From positions 7,068,001 to 7,132,000 of the forward strand of contig NZ_CP109442.1 in NCBI RefSeq assembly GCF_036227205.1: a DNA stretch of 64,000 nucleotides, given 5' to 3'. Below are positions 1-9,011 of this stretch, one piece after another. The DNA is from Amycolatopsis sp. NBC_01480. GTDB taxonomy: Bacteria > Actinomycetota > Actinomycetes > Mycobacteriales > Pseudonocardiaceae. The notes under the pieces were generated by a model, which searched no databases, had not been told where the DNA came from, and was given only the letters and a program-made list of their open reading frames with translations. Each line of letters opens with the position of its first letter. Position 1 is the first letter of the stretch. Made by a program: the position numbers and the translations under genes.

Positions 1-2
1 GC

Positions 3-614
3 GAGGAACGCCCGGCGTACCGGCCGCAGCGGGTCTCACTGCCGCCCGCGGCCCGGCCCGCGTTCTTCGGCGCGGCCATCGGCGTCTTCGCCGCGTTCGC
101 GATCACCGGGCTGTTCATGGCGCTCGCGCCGACGCTGCTGGCCCAGGGCCTGCACGAGTCGGGCCGGCTGCTGGCCGGGGTCGCCGCGTTCTCGATGCTC
201 GGCTCGGCCGCGCTCGCGCAGCTGCTGTTCGCGCCGATGGCGACCGGGCTCCAGCTGCGGATCGGTTACGCGTCGATGGTCGCGGGCCTGGTGGTGCTGC
301 CGGTTTCGGTGTTCCTGCCGACGCTCTGGCTGTTCTTCGCCGGCAGCATCCTCGCCGGGACCGGGGTCGGGCTGGGGTTCCGCGCTTCGGTCGGGACTGT
401 CGCCGCGCTGGCCGACCCGCTGGCCCGCGGCGAGGTGCTGGCCGCGCTGTTCCTCGCGGCGTACGCGGGGCTCGTGGTGCCGGTGCTGTCCGTCGGGCTC
501 GCCGTGGTGTGGGTGCCGAGTTCGGTGGCGCTGCTCGGTTTTTCGGTGGCCGAGCTGGTGCTGCTGGGCTTCTCCGCCCGCCGCGCGCTCAGCGGGGCAG
601 CCGCCCGGCGGTGA
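3..614 (+). CDS. MFS transporter, C-terminal part (5' end outside window)
   Basis: The reading frame is open to the left edge and encodes about 203 residues, the second half of a major facilitator superfamily transporter. After a basic loop rich in Arg and Pro (residues 1-18) there are about five or six hydrophobic helices with the small-residue-rich pattern typical of MFS C-domains, for example GVGLGFRASVG. It ends with a short basic tail (SARRALSGAAARR). The substrate cannot be read from this half. It converges on the MEDS/ATPase gene, overlapping its end by 26 bases. Confidence 0.8.
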   Translation, partial: EERPAYRPQRVSLPPAARPAFFGAAIGVFAAFAITGLFMALAPTLLAQGLHESGRLLAGVAAFSMLGSAALAQLLFAPMATGLQLRIGYASMVAGLVVLPVSVFLPTLWLFFAGSILAGTGVGLGFRASVGTVAALADPLARGEVLAALFLAAYAGLVVPVLSVGLAVVWVPSSVALLGFSVAELVLLGFSARRALSGAAARR

Positions 615-1539
615 GCCGGACGGTAAACCCGTCGTCGTCGCGCACCATCGCGACGTGCTCGCACAGCTGGTGCGCCAGCCACAGCCCGAGCCCGCCGTCG
701 GTGCGGTCGGCCGCGGGCAGCAGCCCGGCGAACGGGTCGGCCGGGCCGGAGCCGGTGTCGTGCACGGTGACCACGGCGTGGCTGTCGTCGGACCACAGCC
801 GCATCCGGACCGGGCCGCGGCCGTGGCGGTGCGCGTTCGTCACCACCTCGCTGACCGACAGCACCAGGTCGTCCAGCGCGTCCGGGGACAGCGCCGCCCG
901 GTTCGCGTCGGTCACCGCGCGCCGCGCGACCGCGGGCTCCGGGTCGGCCAGGTCCAGCTGCGGCGGCCGGAGCTGGACCGGGTGCGGCGGCACCGGCCAC
1001 GGCGCGGTGAGGAACGCCCGCGGCTCGATGTAGTCCTCTGTGGACACTCCGTCGGGGCCGGTGACGACCGGGTGCGTGCGCCGGACGTCGTCGAGCACGT
1101 GCGGCGGCGCCACCCGGGTGTCGTAGGCGCAGAGCGTGCGCACCGGGAATTCGGCGTACGCGTGGTTCACCGCGGACTCGTACCGCGCCCACCAGTCCCA
1201 GGAATAGCCGAACGCGACCGGCGGCAGCTCGCCGACGATGCGGATGTCCGAGGCGCCGGCGGCGACGTAGTCCGCCATCCGCTTCCGGTACGCCTTGAGC
1301 ACCGAAGCCGGGCGCGCGTACAGGTCCCCGGCGGCGACGAAGGTGAGCCCGGCCGGGTCCGTCATGGCCTCGTACACCAGCTCGGCGCGCCGCGGCTCCA
1401 GCGACACCAGCGCCGGTTCGCCGGCCTTCAGCCCGGCTTGCAGGAACGGCACGGCGATGGCCAGGAACTCTTCGTCGGACGAATGGCAGAAAGCCTGGTG
1501 GTCGCTGTGCGCCCGGCGTGCCTCGGGCAGGGCCGTCAC
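589..1539 (-). CDS. MEDS-domain anti-sigma regulatory ATPase (RsbA-like)
   Basis: The product has an N-terminal MEDS sensory domain (HQAF near the start, SSDEEFLAIAVPFLQAGLKAG, then LVSLEP) and a C-terminal GHKL-type ATPase domain with the N-box SEVVTNAHRHG, the G1 box VHDTGSGPADPF and GGLGLWLAHQLCEHV. Such proteins act as soluble anti-sigma or sensor kinases in the Rsb stress pathway. A GTG at 1539 puts the MEDS motif close to the N-terminus; an upstream GTG at 1599 in the same frame is possible. It lies next to RsbW-, RsbU- and RsbV-like genes, supporting a role in the same partner-switching circuit. The sensed signal is unknown. Confidence 0.82.
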   Translation of the reverse strand: MTALPEARRAHSDHQAFCHSSDEEFLAIAVPFLQAGLKAGEPALVSLEPRRAELVYEAMTDPAGLTFVAAGDLYARPASVLKAYRKRMADYVAAGASDIRIVGELPPVAFGYSWDWWARYESAVNHAYAEFPVRTLCAYDTRVAPPHVLDDVRRTHPVVTGPDGVSTEDYIEPRAFLTAPWPVPPHPVQLRPPQLDLADPEPAVARRAVTDANRAALSPDALDDLVLSVSEVVTNAHRHGRGPVRMRLWSDDSHAVVTVHDTGSGPADPFAGLLPAADRTDGGLGLWLAHQLCEHVAMVRDDDGFTVRLTAGRLPR

Positions 1540-1675
1540 GCGCGGTGTCCCGCCGGCCGGACCGAAGGCTTGGCGGGCAGGGCGCGGCCACGCGGGCACT
1601 GAACGTGCTTCTCGCGGGGGATCCCGGGCCGGCCCGGCAGCTGCATGGCGGGCAGCTTACGCCGCCGGGTTCCGG

Positions 1676-2101
1676 TCACCGGTCACGCGCCGTGTTCCAG
1701 TGCATGGTCACCGTGGTGCCGTCCGGTCGCTGCGTGTATTCGCTGGTGTCGGCGAGGCTGCGGATCAGCACCAGGCCCCGGCCGCGCAGGCCGTGGGTGT
1801 CCTCGGGCACCTTCCAGGTGCCGTAGTCGGTGACCACCACGGTGATCTCGCCGTCCCGGATCGTCGCGAGCACGTCGAGGACGCTGTCCGGGCGGCCCCG
1901 GTAGGCGTGTTCGGCGGTGTTGGCCATCGCCTCGTAGCTGGCCATGACCACGTCCTCCTGCAGCTCGACGCCGAGGCCGAGCCCGGACACCCAGTGGGCC
2001 AGCGCTCGGCGCAGCTCGATCAGCGGCTCCGCGGCGGCGGCGACGCGGCGGCGGAACTCCGGCGGGGGAGTGGGGCGCCCGTCCGCGACGGGGCCGCTCA
2101 C
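1676..2101 (-). CDS. Anti-sigma factor serine kinase / ATP-binding protein (RsbW-like)
   Basis: A 141-residue single-domain GHKL ATPase. Visible are an N-box-like [19 protein letters not shown], the G1 region [12 protein letters not shown] and the lid [19 protein letters not shown]. These proteins bind sigma factors or phosphorylate STAS-domain antagonists. The start is the GTG at 2101, which overlaps the stop of the phosphatase gene upstream in a GTGA junction (translational coupling). An upstream in-frame ATG at 2191 would give an Arg/Pro-rich extension that reads as a shadow of the phosphatase gene. It is the last gene of the STAS, phosphatase, kinase operon. Confidence 0.85.
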   Translation of the reverse strand: MSGPVADGRPTPPPEFRRRVAAAAEPLIELRRALAHWVSGLGLGVELQEDVVMASYEAMANTAEHAYRGRPDSVLDVLATIRDGEITVVVTDYGTWKVPEDTHGLRGRGLVLIRSLADTSEYTQRPDGTTVTMHWNTARDR

Positions 2102-3666
2102 GCCGCGCCGCCGGACCGGTGGTGCACGTGGATCAGGGCGATGTCGTCGTCGTGGCGGCCGCCGGTGAGGTCGTGGACCAGCCGGTCCCACGCCGCCTCG
2201 GCGCCCGGGCCCGCACGCAGCCCGCCGAGCGCGGTCAGCAGCCGCTCGATGCCCAGCGTGAGGTCGCGGGTGCGGCCCTCGACCAGTCCGTCGGTGTAGA
2301 GCACCAGGCCGGTGCCGGGCGGGAATTCCGCTTGCCGCTGCGGGAATTCCCGGCCGACGCCGAGCGGCTGCGCCAGCGCCTCGCCGATCTGCTCCGGTGG
2401 GCGGCCGGGGTGCAGCAGGATCGCCGGCAGGTGCCCGGCGTTGGCGTAGGTGAGCGTGCCGGCCTCAGGGTCGTGTACGGCGTAGAAGCAGGTGACGAAA
2501 CCGGCGTCGGTCAGGATGCCAGTGAGCTGGGAGACGTGACCCAGCAGCTCCGACGGCGCCAGCTCCAGCAGCGCGTACGAGCGGATCGCGGTGCGGACCT
2601 GGCCCATCACGGCGGCCGCGGTGACGCCGTGGCCGACCACGTCGCCGATCACGAACGCGGTGCCGCCCGAGGCCAGCCGGATCACGTCGAACCAGTCGCC
2701 GCCGACCTTCACGCCGGTGGCCGCGGGCAGGTAGCGGGTGACCAGGTCCAGGCCCGGGATCTCCGGCGTGGCGGACAGCATGCTGCGGGACAGCTCGGTG
2801 GCCAGGTGCCGCTCGCGGTCGTACAGCCGCGCGTTGTCCATCGCGATGGCCGCGTAGCCGGCGATGCCCTCGGCCAGGTACTCGTGCCGCTCGGTGAACC
2901 GCCCGGTCGCCGGGTGCCCGAAGAAGAACCCGCCGAGCACCTCGCCGCTGGTCGGGCTCACCACCGGCACCGCGAGGTAGCTGCGCACGGGCAGGTGGCC
3001 CTCGGGCATCCCGTGGTACGGCGCGTTGTGGCCGAACCGCGGGTCGGCGGTGATGTCGTCGCTGCGGACGGTGCCGTCGCCGTCGAAAGTCGGGGCGAAC
3101 ACGGCGGTGTTGCGCGGCATCGGGAAGCGGGAGAACGCCTCGCGCGGCACCCCGGAGAGCGTGTACAGCGTGTAGGACTCGCCCTCCGCGTCAACGAGGT
3201 TGTAGAAGAACGCGCCGAAGTGCCCGCTGGTGGCCGTAGTGGCGGCGTCGGTGGCGTCCTGCACCAGGCGGTCGATGTCGAGCTGCGCGGTGAGCCGCCG
3301 CCCGATCGCGTGCAGCGCGTCGAGGAGCCCGGCCTCGGCCCGCAGCTGCCGGACGGTGCGGGCCAGCCCGGTCGTCGCTGCGGTGATCCCGGCCGCCAAC
3401 GGGGCGAGTGCCTGCCCGCCGGGGGCGCGGCTGACCAGCAGGACGGACTCGTCGGCCAGCACCACGGCGCCGGTGACGGAGTGCGGGTCCGGGACGAGCG
3501 CGGCCAACGCTGTCTCGTCGGGGACCACCACGGCGTCCTCACCGCGGAACCGCGCGGCCTGGTCGTCCGTCAGCGGCTGGACCGACACGGCAACGGCATC
3601 GCCGGCACTGTCCACGAGCGACTTCAGCACCGCGTCTGCGATCGGGCCGAGCCCACCGGCGGTCAT
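2098..3666 (-). CDS. GAF-domain PP2C phosphatase (SpoIIE/RsbU type)
   Basis: The 522-residue product has an N-terminal region of about 120 residues, a GAF domain (roughly 130-280) and a SpoIIE-type PP2C phosphatase domain (roughly 305-515). Metal-ligand motifs are visible: [34 protein letters not shown] and DDDIALI. RsbU-type phosphatases dephosphorylate the STAS antagonist so that it can capture the kinase and free a sigma factor. The start ATG overlaps the stop of the STAS gene (ATGA) and its stop overlaps the next start (GTGA), so the three proteins are probably made in coupled amounts. The GAF ligand is unknown. Confidence 0.9.
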   Translation of the reverse strand: MTAGGLGPIADAVLKSLVDSAGDAVAVSVQPLTDDQAARFRGEDAVVVPDETALAALVPDPHSVTGAVVLADESVLLVSRAPGGQALAPLAAGITAATTGLARTVRQLRAEAGLLDALHAIGRRLTAQLDIDRLVQDATDAATTATSGHFGAFFYNLVDAEGESYTLYTLSGVPREAFSRFPMPRNTAVFAPTFDGDGTVRSDDITADPRFGHNAPYHGMPEGHLPVRSYLAVPVVSPTSGEVLGGFFFGHPATGRFTERHEYLAEGIAGYAAIAMDNARLYDRERHLATELSRSMLSATPEIPGLDLVTRYLPAATGVKVGGDWFDVIRLASGGTAFVIGDVVGHGVTAAAVMGQVRTAIRSYALLELAPSELLGHVSQLTGILTDAGFVTCFYAVHDPEAGTLTYANAGHLPAILLHPGRPPEQIGEALAQPLGVGREFPQRQAEFPPGTGLVLYTDGLVEGRTRDLTLGIERLLTALGGLRAGPGAEAAWDRLVHDLTGGRHDDDIALIHVHHRSGGAA

Positions 3667-4037
3667 CTCTCCGCCAACGCGGCGGCCAGGGTCGGGAAGA
3701 CGGCCAGCTCGTCGGTCAGCCGCGTCATTTCCAGCGGCCGCAGCGTGAGCCGCCCGCTCGCGACGACCCGCACGGCCGAGGGCGCCGCGTGCCGGTGCGC
3801 CCGCACCAGCACGGCCATGCCCGCCGACGCCAGGAAGTCCACCGCGCTCAGGTCGATCACCAGCAGCCGCGGACCGGACCGGGCCGCGCGGTCCAGCAGC
3901 CGCTGCAGCTTGGGCGCGAGGGCGAGGTCCAGCGCGCCGCTCACCTGCAGGACCGTCGCGTCGCCGTCGCCGGCCAGCACCACCGAGCCCGCGGGGGTCT
4001 CCGCCCGGCCGAGCGGTTCCGGCCCAGAGTCAGCCAT
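3663..4037 (-). CDS. STAS-domain anti-sigma factor antagonist (RsbV-like)
   Basis: A 124-residue STAS protein. The core reads [22 protein letters not shown] followed by [24 protein letters not shown]; the serine in LASAG is the usual phosphorylation site in this family. A short N-terminal extension (about 17 residues) precedes the fold. It is the first gene of the three-gene operon running leftward and is divergent from the second PP2C gene at 4153, with about 115 bp between them. Known family role: when unphosphorylated it binds the RsbW-type kinase and releases the sigma factor. Confidence 0.88.
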   Translation of the reverse strand: MADSGPEPLGRAETPAGSVVLAGDGDATVLQVSGALDLALAPKLQRLLDRAARSGPRLLVIDLSAVDFLASAGMAVLVRAHRHAAPSAVRVVASGRLTLRPLEMTRLTDELAVFPTLAAALAER

Positions 4038-4152
4038 CCGCCAATAGTGCCAAGCGCGGCGCCCGCGCGCCTGGTCATCTTCGCGAAAGGCGCCGGTTCG
4101 GCGTAACCCGGCCGTTCGCCCCGGCCCGCCGGGGCCCGGCTAGCCTTGGGCG

Positions 4153-5367
4153 GTGTCACCGGATCCGCGGGCCCGAGCCCGCCTGAGCAGGCTCGAGGCC
4201 CTCACAGATGCCGCACTCGGGCATCTGGAGCTGGGGAAGCTCTTGCACACGATGCTCGAGCGCGTCCGGGAGCTGCTCGGTGCCGATACCGCCACCGTGC
4301 TCGCGTACGACGACGAAGCGCGGCAGCTGACGGCCATCGCGGCCGCGGGCATCGAGGAAGAGGTCTTCCAAGGCGTGCGGGTGCCGATGGGGGCGGGGTT
4401 CGCGGGGCGGGTCGCCGCGTCCCGGGAGCCGGTGGTGATCCGCCGCGGTGACGGGTCGCCGGTGGTCAACACCCTGCTGTGGGAGCGCGGCCTGGTGACC
4501 ATCCTCGGCGTCCCGATGCTGGTGGGCGACGAGCTGGTCGGGGTGCTGCACGTCGGCTCGGCCGAGGCCCGGGTCTTCGGCCCCGACGACATCGACCTGC
4601 TGCGGCTGGCGGCTTCGCGGCTGGCACTGGCGATGCGCGTGGAGGTGGCGAGCGCGGACCGGGCCGCCGCCTCGGCGTTGCAGCGCAGCCTGCTCCCGAC
4701 ACGGCTGCCGGCCGTGCCCGGGCTGGAGTTCGCCGCGCGGTACGTGCCCGGTTCGGGCACCGCGGTCGGCGGCGACTGGTACGACCTGTTCCCGCTGCCC
4801 GACGACCGGCTGGGCGTGGTGATGGGCGACGTCGCCGGTCACGGTCTCGGTGCGGCCGTGGTGATGGGACGGCTTCGCAGCGCGCTGCGGGCGTACGCGC
4901 TGGAGTCCGACAGCCCGGCCGAGGTGCTGTCGAAGCTCAGCCGCAAGGCGAACCACTTCGAGCACGGCGTGATGGCCACCGTCGCGTACGGCATCGTCGG
5001 GCCGGGCCACGACCGGCTGGTGCTCTCGCTCGCCGGGCATCCGCCGCCGGTGCTCGCGGAGCCGGGCTGCCCGGCGCGACTGGTGGACGTGCCGCCGGAC
5101 GTCCCGGTCGGGCTCGGGCTGGCCACCTCCGGCCGTCGCGACACCGTGATCGGGTTGCCGCCGGGGAGCCTGCTCGCCCTGTACACCGACGGTTTGGTCG
5201 AGCGCCGCGGCGAGATCTTCGACGAGGGATTACGGCGGCTGGTCGGCGCCGTCACCACGGGCGCCCCGGAAGCGGTGTGCGCACGGGTGATGTCGGCACT
5301 GGTCGGGACCACGGCGGCTGAGGACGACGTCGCGCTGCTCGCGGTGAGCCGGGCTGGCTCGCTGTAG
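4153..5367 (+). CDS. GAF-domain PP2C phosphatase, second copy (SpoIIE/RsbU type)
   Basis: The 404-residue protein has a short helical lead, a GAF domain (about 20-160; LLGADTATVLAYD, GFAGRVAASREPVVI) and a PP2C SpoIIE domain (about 185-400; [60 protein letters not shown]). The GTG at 4153 follows a TAGCCT hexamer by six bases, suggesting a leaderless transcript. It is divergent from the STAS operon and is likely a second input into the same switch. Its GAF domain differs clearly from that of the first phosphatase, so the signals probably differ. Confidence 0.9.
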   Translation: MSPDPRARARLSRLEALTDAALGHLELGKLLHTMLERVRELLGADTATVLAYDDEARQLTAIAAAGIEEEVFQGVRVPMGAGFAGRVAASREPVVIRRGDGSPVVNTLLWERGLVTILGVPMLVGDELVGVLHVGSAEARVFGPDDIDLLRLAASRLALAMRVEVASADRAAASALQRSLLPTRLPAVPGLEFAARYVPGSGTAVGGDWYDLFPLPDDRLGVVMGDVAGHGLGAAVVMGRLRSALRAYALESDSPAEVLSKLSRKANHFEHGVMATVAYGIVGPGHDRLVLSLAGHPPPVLAEPGCPARLVDVPPDVPVGLGLATSGRRDTVIGLPPGSLLALYTDGLVERRGEIFDEGLRRLVGAVTTGAPEAVCARVMSALVGTTAAEDDVALLAVSRAGSL

Positions 5368-5417
5368 CGCCGATTTCCCTTGGCACGAATGGGATTCCGG
5401 CCCGGCGTCGCGGCAGT

Positions 5418-5506
5418 CGGGAAATGTCCGTACAAATTGGACCGACATTTCCCGGGAATTGTCCGAACCGACCAGGATGTGAAACCGGTTGGCCCCCACC
5501 GGTTTC
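5418..5506. promoter_or_regulatory. Two inverted repeats upstream of the MocR-type gene
   Basis: An inverted repeat with perfect 11-bp arms (CGGGAAATGTC at 5418-5428 and its complement at 5444-5454, 15-nt spacer) is followed by a second with 9-bp arms (GAAACCGGT at 5481-5489 and 5498-5506, 8-nt loop). The gap also carries a loose direct repeat built on AATTG...ACCGAC. The second hairpin could end the phosphatase transcript; the first sits in the promoter region of the regulator at 5569 and could be its operator. Neither role is shown directly. Confidence 0.45.
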
Positions 5507-5568
5507 CGGCTTAACTTTCGGTGCGCGGCGGATCCTGCCCGCCGCAGCGCGACGAGGGGAGCCGGGGC

Positions 5569-6942
5569 GTGGCGACGGGCGAGATCACGGCGATGGCACC
5601 GGTCGGCCTCGGCTGGCTCGTCACCCGGATCGGCGAACGGACGGCCCGCGGCATCGCGAGCGCCGTCTCCGGGCTGATCCGCGACGGTGAAATGCTGCCT
5701 GGCGCCCGTCTTCCGACCGTGCGCGCGCTGGCCGCGGAGCTGTCCGTCAGCCCCACCACGATCGCCGAAGCGTGGGCGCAACTCCGCACGGCCGGGCTGA
5801 TCGGCACGGGACGGCGGCGGGGCACGACCGTGCTGGCGCCGCCGGCCGGCCCGGCGGCGACGCGGTCGTTCGAAGGCTGGCGCACCGTCGACCTCGAGCA
5901 CGGCCTGCCCGACGCGGCGCTGCTGCCGCCGCTGGAGGACGCCGTCGCCGCGGGGGTGCGCACGGAACGGTTGAACAGCTCCTCCAAGGACTTCATCACC
6001 CCGCGGCTGCGCGCGGCGGTGAAGCCGACGTGGCCGTTCCCCGCCGACGCCTGGACGGTCGCGGCGGGCGGGCACGAGGGCATCACGCTGGCCTGCCAGT
6101 CCGTCGCGCGTCCCGGCGACGTGATCGCGGTGGAGGAGCCGACCGCGCCGTGGCTGCTGGAAATGCTGCGCCGGTCCCGGATCCACGTCGTCCCGGTGGC
6201 CTGCGACGAGGACGGCCCGCGGCCGGAATCGCTCGCGGCCGCGCTGGCGCACCGGCCGGTCGCGTTCGTCTATCAGCCGCGGGCCCATGTGCCGCTGGGC
6301 CATTCGGTGCCCGCCGGCCGCGTCGCCGCGCTGGCCGGCGTGGTGGCCGCGGGCCGCGCCGGGCCGATCGTGATCGAGTACGACGACCTCGGGCCGCTGG
6401 CGTCCGCGCCCGCCGCCAGCGTCGGCACGCACCTGCCGGACCGGGTTCTGCTGGTTCGCTCGTACTGCACGGCGTTCGGCCTGGAGCTGCGCAGCTGCGT
6501 GCTCGCGGGCGCGGCTCCGTTGGTGGAGCGGGTGCGGGAACTTCGGACGTTCGGCCTGGTCTGGTCGAGCCGCATCCTCCAGGACGCGCAGGCGTTCCTG
6601 CTCACCGACCCGGCCACTGGTGTGCTCCTGCGCCGCGCGCGCCAGCGTTACGCCGAGCGCCGGGCCACACTGGCGAATGCGTTGGAGGACAACGGGATCC
6701 GGGTCTCCCGGGCCGACGGGCTGGCGCTGTGGGTCCCGGTGCCGGACGAGACCCGCACGCTCGTCACCCTGGCGGCGAACGGCGTCTCGGCCGGCCCCGG
6801 CACCCGCTGCTTCGCCCGTCAGCCGCCCGCGCCGCACATCCGCGTGGCGATCGGGCAGCTCCCCGACGACCCGGCATTGGTGGCCGACCTCGCGACGATG
6901 ATCGCCACGGCCGCGGACCGGCGTCCGCAGCGCTCGGCCTGA
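5569..6942 (+). CDS. GntR/MocR-type regulator with aminotransferase-like domain
   Basis: A winged-helix GntR domain (about residues 5-75: GIASAVSGLIRDGEMLPGARLPTVRALAAELSVSPTTIAEAW) is fused to a fold-type I aminotransferase-like domain (about 110-450). The GTG at 5569 has a GAGGGGAG ribosome site eight bases upstream and is preferred to the GTG at 5521. The segment that should hold the PLP-binding lysine (S-F-S-K in the family) reads RSYCTAFGLELR, with Thr in place of Lys, whereas a YDD motif and the C-terminal HIRVAIG arginine are kept. It may bind an effector other than a PLP Schiff base. Target unknown. Confidence 0.85.
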   Translation: MATGEITAMAPVGLGWLVTRIGERTARGIASAVSGLIRDGEMLPGARLPTVRALAAELSVSPTTIAEAWAQLRTAGLIGTGRRRGTTVLAPPAGPAATRSFEGWRTVDLEHGLPDAALLPPLEDAVAAGVRTERLNSSSKDFITPRLRAAVKPTWPFPADAWTVAAGGHEGITLACQSVARPGDVIAVEEPTAPWLLEMLRRSRIHVVPVACDEDGPRPESLAAALAHRPVAFVYQPRAHVPLGHSVPAGRVAALAGVVAAGRAGPIVIEYDDLGPLASAPAASVGTHLPDRVLLVRSYCTAFGLELRSCVLAGAAPLVERVRELRTFGLVWSSRILQDAQAFLLTDPATGVLLRRARQRYAERRATLANALEDNGIRVSRADGLALWVPVPDETRTLVTLAANGVSAGPGTRCFARQPPAPHIRVAIGQLPDDPALVADLATMIATAADRRPQRSA

Positions 6943-7034
6943 GCCGCACCCGCCGTTTGGGGCGGAACGACGGGACCCGGCCGGACGCGCGAGCGGAAGG
7001 GCCGCGCCGGCACCCGGCAGGTGCCCGGCGGTGC

Positions 7035-7481
7035 TCAGCCCCACTGGTACTTGAGGAACTTCCCGTCCATGGTGACGACCACGCGCTCGCCGCCCGGGTC
7101 CTCGCGGCGGCCGACGTCGATCTTGAAGTTGATGGCGCTCATGATGCCGTCGCCGAACTGCTCGTGGATGAGCTCCTTGATGGTCGGCCCGTAGACCTGC
7201 AGGACCTCGTAGAAGCGGTAGATCGTCGGGTCGGTCGGCACCGGGTCGGCCAGTGCGCCGCGGGTCGGCTGGAGCCGCAGGGCCGCCTCGACGTCCTCAC
7301 CGAGTTCCAGCACCTGGGCGGCTTTCGCGGCCGTCTCGGCGGGCACCGGGTGCTGCCCGAGCAGCGCCGAGGTGGTCCACGCCAGCGGCGCGTCGAGCGT
7401 TTCGGCCAGTTGCGCCCAGGTCAGGCCGAGCCGGGTCTTGGCCGCGAGCACCGCGTCGGCCGCTTCCTGTTTCGTCGTCAT
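7035..7481 (-). CDS. cynS: Cyanate hydratase (cyanase)
   Basis: This 148-residue protein matches cyanase along its length. It has an N-terminal helix-turn-helix-like domain (TWAQLAETLDAPLAWTTSALLGQ) and the C-terminal catalytic domain YRFYEVLQVYGPTIKELI, then FGDGIMSAINFKIDV. The catalytic Arg and Glu of YRFYE and the Ser of SAINF are present. Cyanase converts cyanate and bicarbonate to ammonia and CO2 in the cytoplasm. The ATG at 7481 fits the family start; an ATG three codons earlier is possible. It stands alone, without carbonic anhydrase or cyanate transport genes, and is divergent from the epimerase-like gene. Confidence 0.95.
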   Translation of the reverse strand: MTTKQEAADAVLAAKTRLGLTWAQLAETLDAPLAWTTSALLGQHPVPAETAAKAAQVLELGEDVEAALRLQPTRGALADPVPTDPTIYRFYEVLQVYGPTIKELIHEQFGDGIMSAINFKIDVGRREDPGGERVVVTMDGKFLKYQWG

Positions 7482-7586
7482 GCCCGGCACGCTAGATCAC
7501 CCGGTCCGTCTGGACCAGCGCCTCGCGGCTGTTCGCCTTAGGCGAGAGCGGTGGCGGCCGGGCCGGGCGGGCGTCAGGGTGGGGGC

Positions 7587-8588
7587 ATGAGGCTTCTTGT
7601 GTTGGGCGGAACGGTTTTCGTCGGGCGGACGGTGGCGGCGGAGGCGCTGCGGCGCGGCCACGAGGTGGTGTGCGCGGCGCGCGGGGAGTCCGGCACGGTG
7701 CCCGACGGCGCCAAGCTGGTGCGCGTCGACCGGGACGCCGAGGACGGGCTCGCGCCGCTCGAGGGCGAGGAGTTCGACGCGGTCGTGGACGTCGCGCCGC
7801 TTTCGTTCCCGTGGGTGACGCGGGCGCTGAGCGCGCTCGCGGAACGCGCCGGGCACTGGACATTCGTCTCCACGGTGAGCGTCTACACCGACACGGAGAC
7901 CCGCGGGCAGACCCCGGCCACCGGGGCGCTGCACGAGCCGCTTGAACAGCACGCCACGGTCGAGCAGCTGCGCGCCGAGGGCGGCGCCGAGCTGTATGGC
8001 GCGATCAAGGTGGCGTCCGAGAACGCGGTGCGCGCGGCGCTGGGGGAGCGCGCGTTCGTGGTGCGGCCCGGCCTGATCACCGGCCCCGGCGACGGCAGCG
8101 ACCGGTTCGGCTACTGGCCCGGCCGTTTCGCCCGCGGCGGGCGCGTGCTGGTGCCGGCGTCGGACCGGCCCGTGCAGTACCTCGACGTGCGTGACCTCGC
8201 CGAGTGGATCGTCACCGCCGCGGAAACCAGGCTGGGTGGCACTTTCGACGGCGTCGGGCCGGTTCTGCGGCTCGGCGAGCTGCTGGCGGACATCGCCGCG
8301 GCGGTCGGCGGTGGCGCCGAGTTGGTGCCTGCTATGGACGAACAGCTGACGGCCGCGGACGTCAATCCGTGGAGCGGGCCGCGTTCGCTGCCGCTGTGGT
8401 TGCCGGGTGACCACGCGGGTCTCGCTTCGCACGATCCGGCGCCGTCGCTCGCGGCGGGCCTGCGGATCCGGCCACTCGCCGACGCTGTGGCGGGTGCGCT
8501 CGACACGGAACGGGCGCTTGGCCTCGATCGCGAACGGCGCTCGGGGTTGTCTTCGGCAGAGGAAGCGGAAGTGTTGGCTGGGCTGTGA
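7587..8588 (+). CDS. NAD-dependent epimerase/dehydratase-family protein
   Basis: The 333-residue product is an extended short-chain dehydrogenase. It begins with a Rossmann motif MRLLVLGGTVFVGRTVA and has FVSTVSVYTDT and LYGAIKVASENAV in the catalytic region; the latter keeps a Y-x-x-x-K pattern. FVVRPGLITGPGD and PVQYLDVRDLAEWIV are typical of NAD-dependent epimerases. The ATG at 7587 directly precedes the Rossmann strand. The substrate is not predictable, as no sugar-nucleotide genes are nearby. It is divergent from cynS and converges on the unknown gene at 8646. Confidence 0.85.
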   Translation: MRLLVLGGTVFVGRTVAAEALRRGHEVVCAARGESGTVPDGAKLVRVDRDAEDGLAPLEGEEFDAVVDVAPLSFPWVTRALSALAERAGHWTFVSTVSVYTDTETRGQTPATGALHEPLEQHATVEQLRAEGGAELYGAIKVASENAVRAALGERAFVVRPGLITGPGDGSDRFGYWPGRFARGGRVLVPASDRPVQYLDVRDLAEWIVTAAETRLGGTFDGVGPVLRLGELLADIAAAVGGGAELVPAMDEQLTAADVNPWSGPRSLPLWLPGDHAGLASHDPAPSLAAGLRIRPLADAVAGALDTERALGLDRERRSGLSSAEEAEVLAGL

Positions 8589-8645
8589 AACGGTGCGTCG
8601 ATCGTCTGTAGTGGACTGTCGTGGATCTAGTCCTCAGTGGACGAA

Positions 8646-9011
8646 TCAGCTGGCGGCGAGCCACTTCGCGCGTGCACCGGGGCCCTGCACCCAGCAGCCG
8701 CCGGACGGGGCGTCGGCCTGCTCGTCGTCGGGCAGGGCGAGCAGCTGGGGGAACACCTCGGCGGCGGTGCCGGTCGTGCGCCACAGCCAGGTCCGCGGGG
8801 TGAGCACCTGCTCCTCGGTGCCGGGCAGGCGCGCGGCGGTGACGTCGTCCTCGGCGTTGAGCCGGATCACGTCCACCACCGAACCGTGGGCCCGCACGCC
8901 GACGACGGCGAGCACCTCGCCCTGTGCGTCGGCCGGGTGCACGAACTGGTAACCGCGGGAGATCAGTTCCCGGAGGCCGGCCTCGACGTCGAACGGAGCT
9001 GGCTCGGTCAT
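8646..9011 (-). CDS. Conserved hypothetical protein, 121 aa
   Basis: The frame shows good actinobacterial codon use. The product begins MTEPAPFDVEAGLRELISRGYQFVHP and contains VLAVVGVRAHGSVVDVIRLNAEDD, then RTWLWRTTGTAAEVFPQLLALPDD, and ends GCWVQGPGARAKWLAAS. I recognise no domain, signal peptide or membrane segment; it looks like a soluble alpha/beta protein. The ATG at 9011 gives a compact protein; an upstream ATG at 9101 would add an Arg/Pro-rich extension and is unlikely. Function unknown. Confidence 0.65.
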   Translation of the reverse strand: MTEPAPFDVEAGLRELISRGYQFVHPADAQGEVLAVVGVRAHGSVVDVIRLNAEDDVTAARLPGTEEQVLTPRTWLWRTTGTAAEVFPQLLALPDDEQADAPSGGCWVQGPGARAKWLAAS

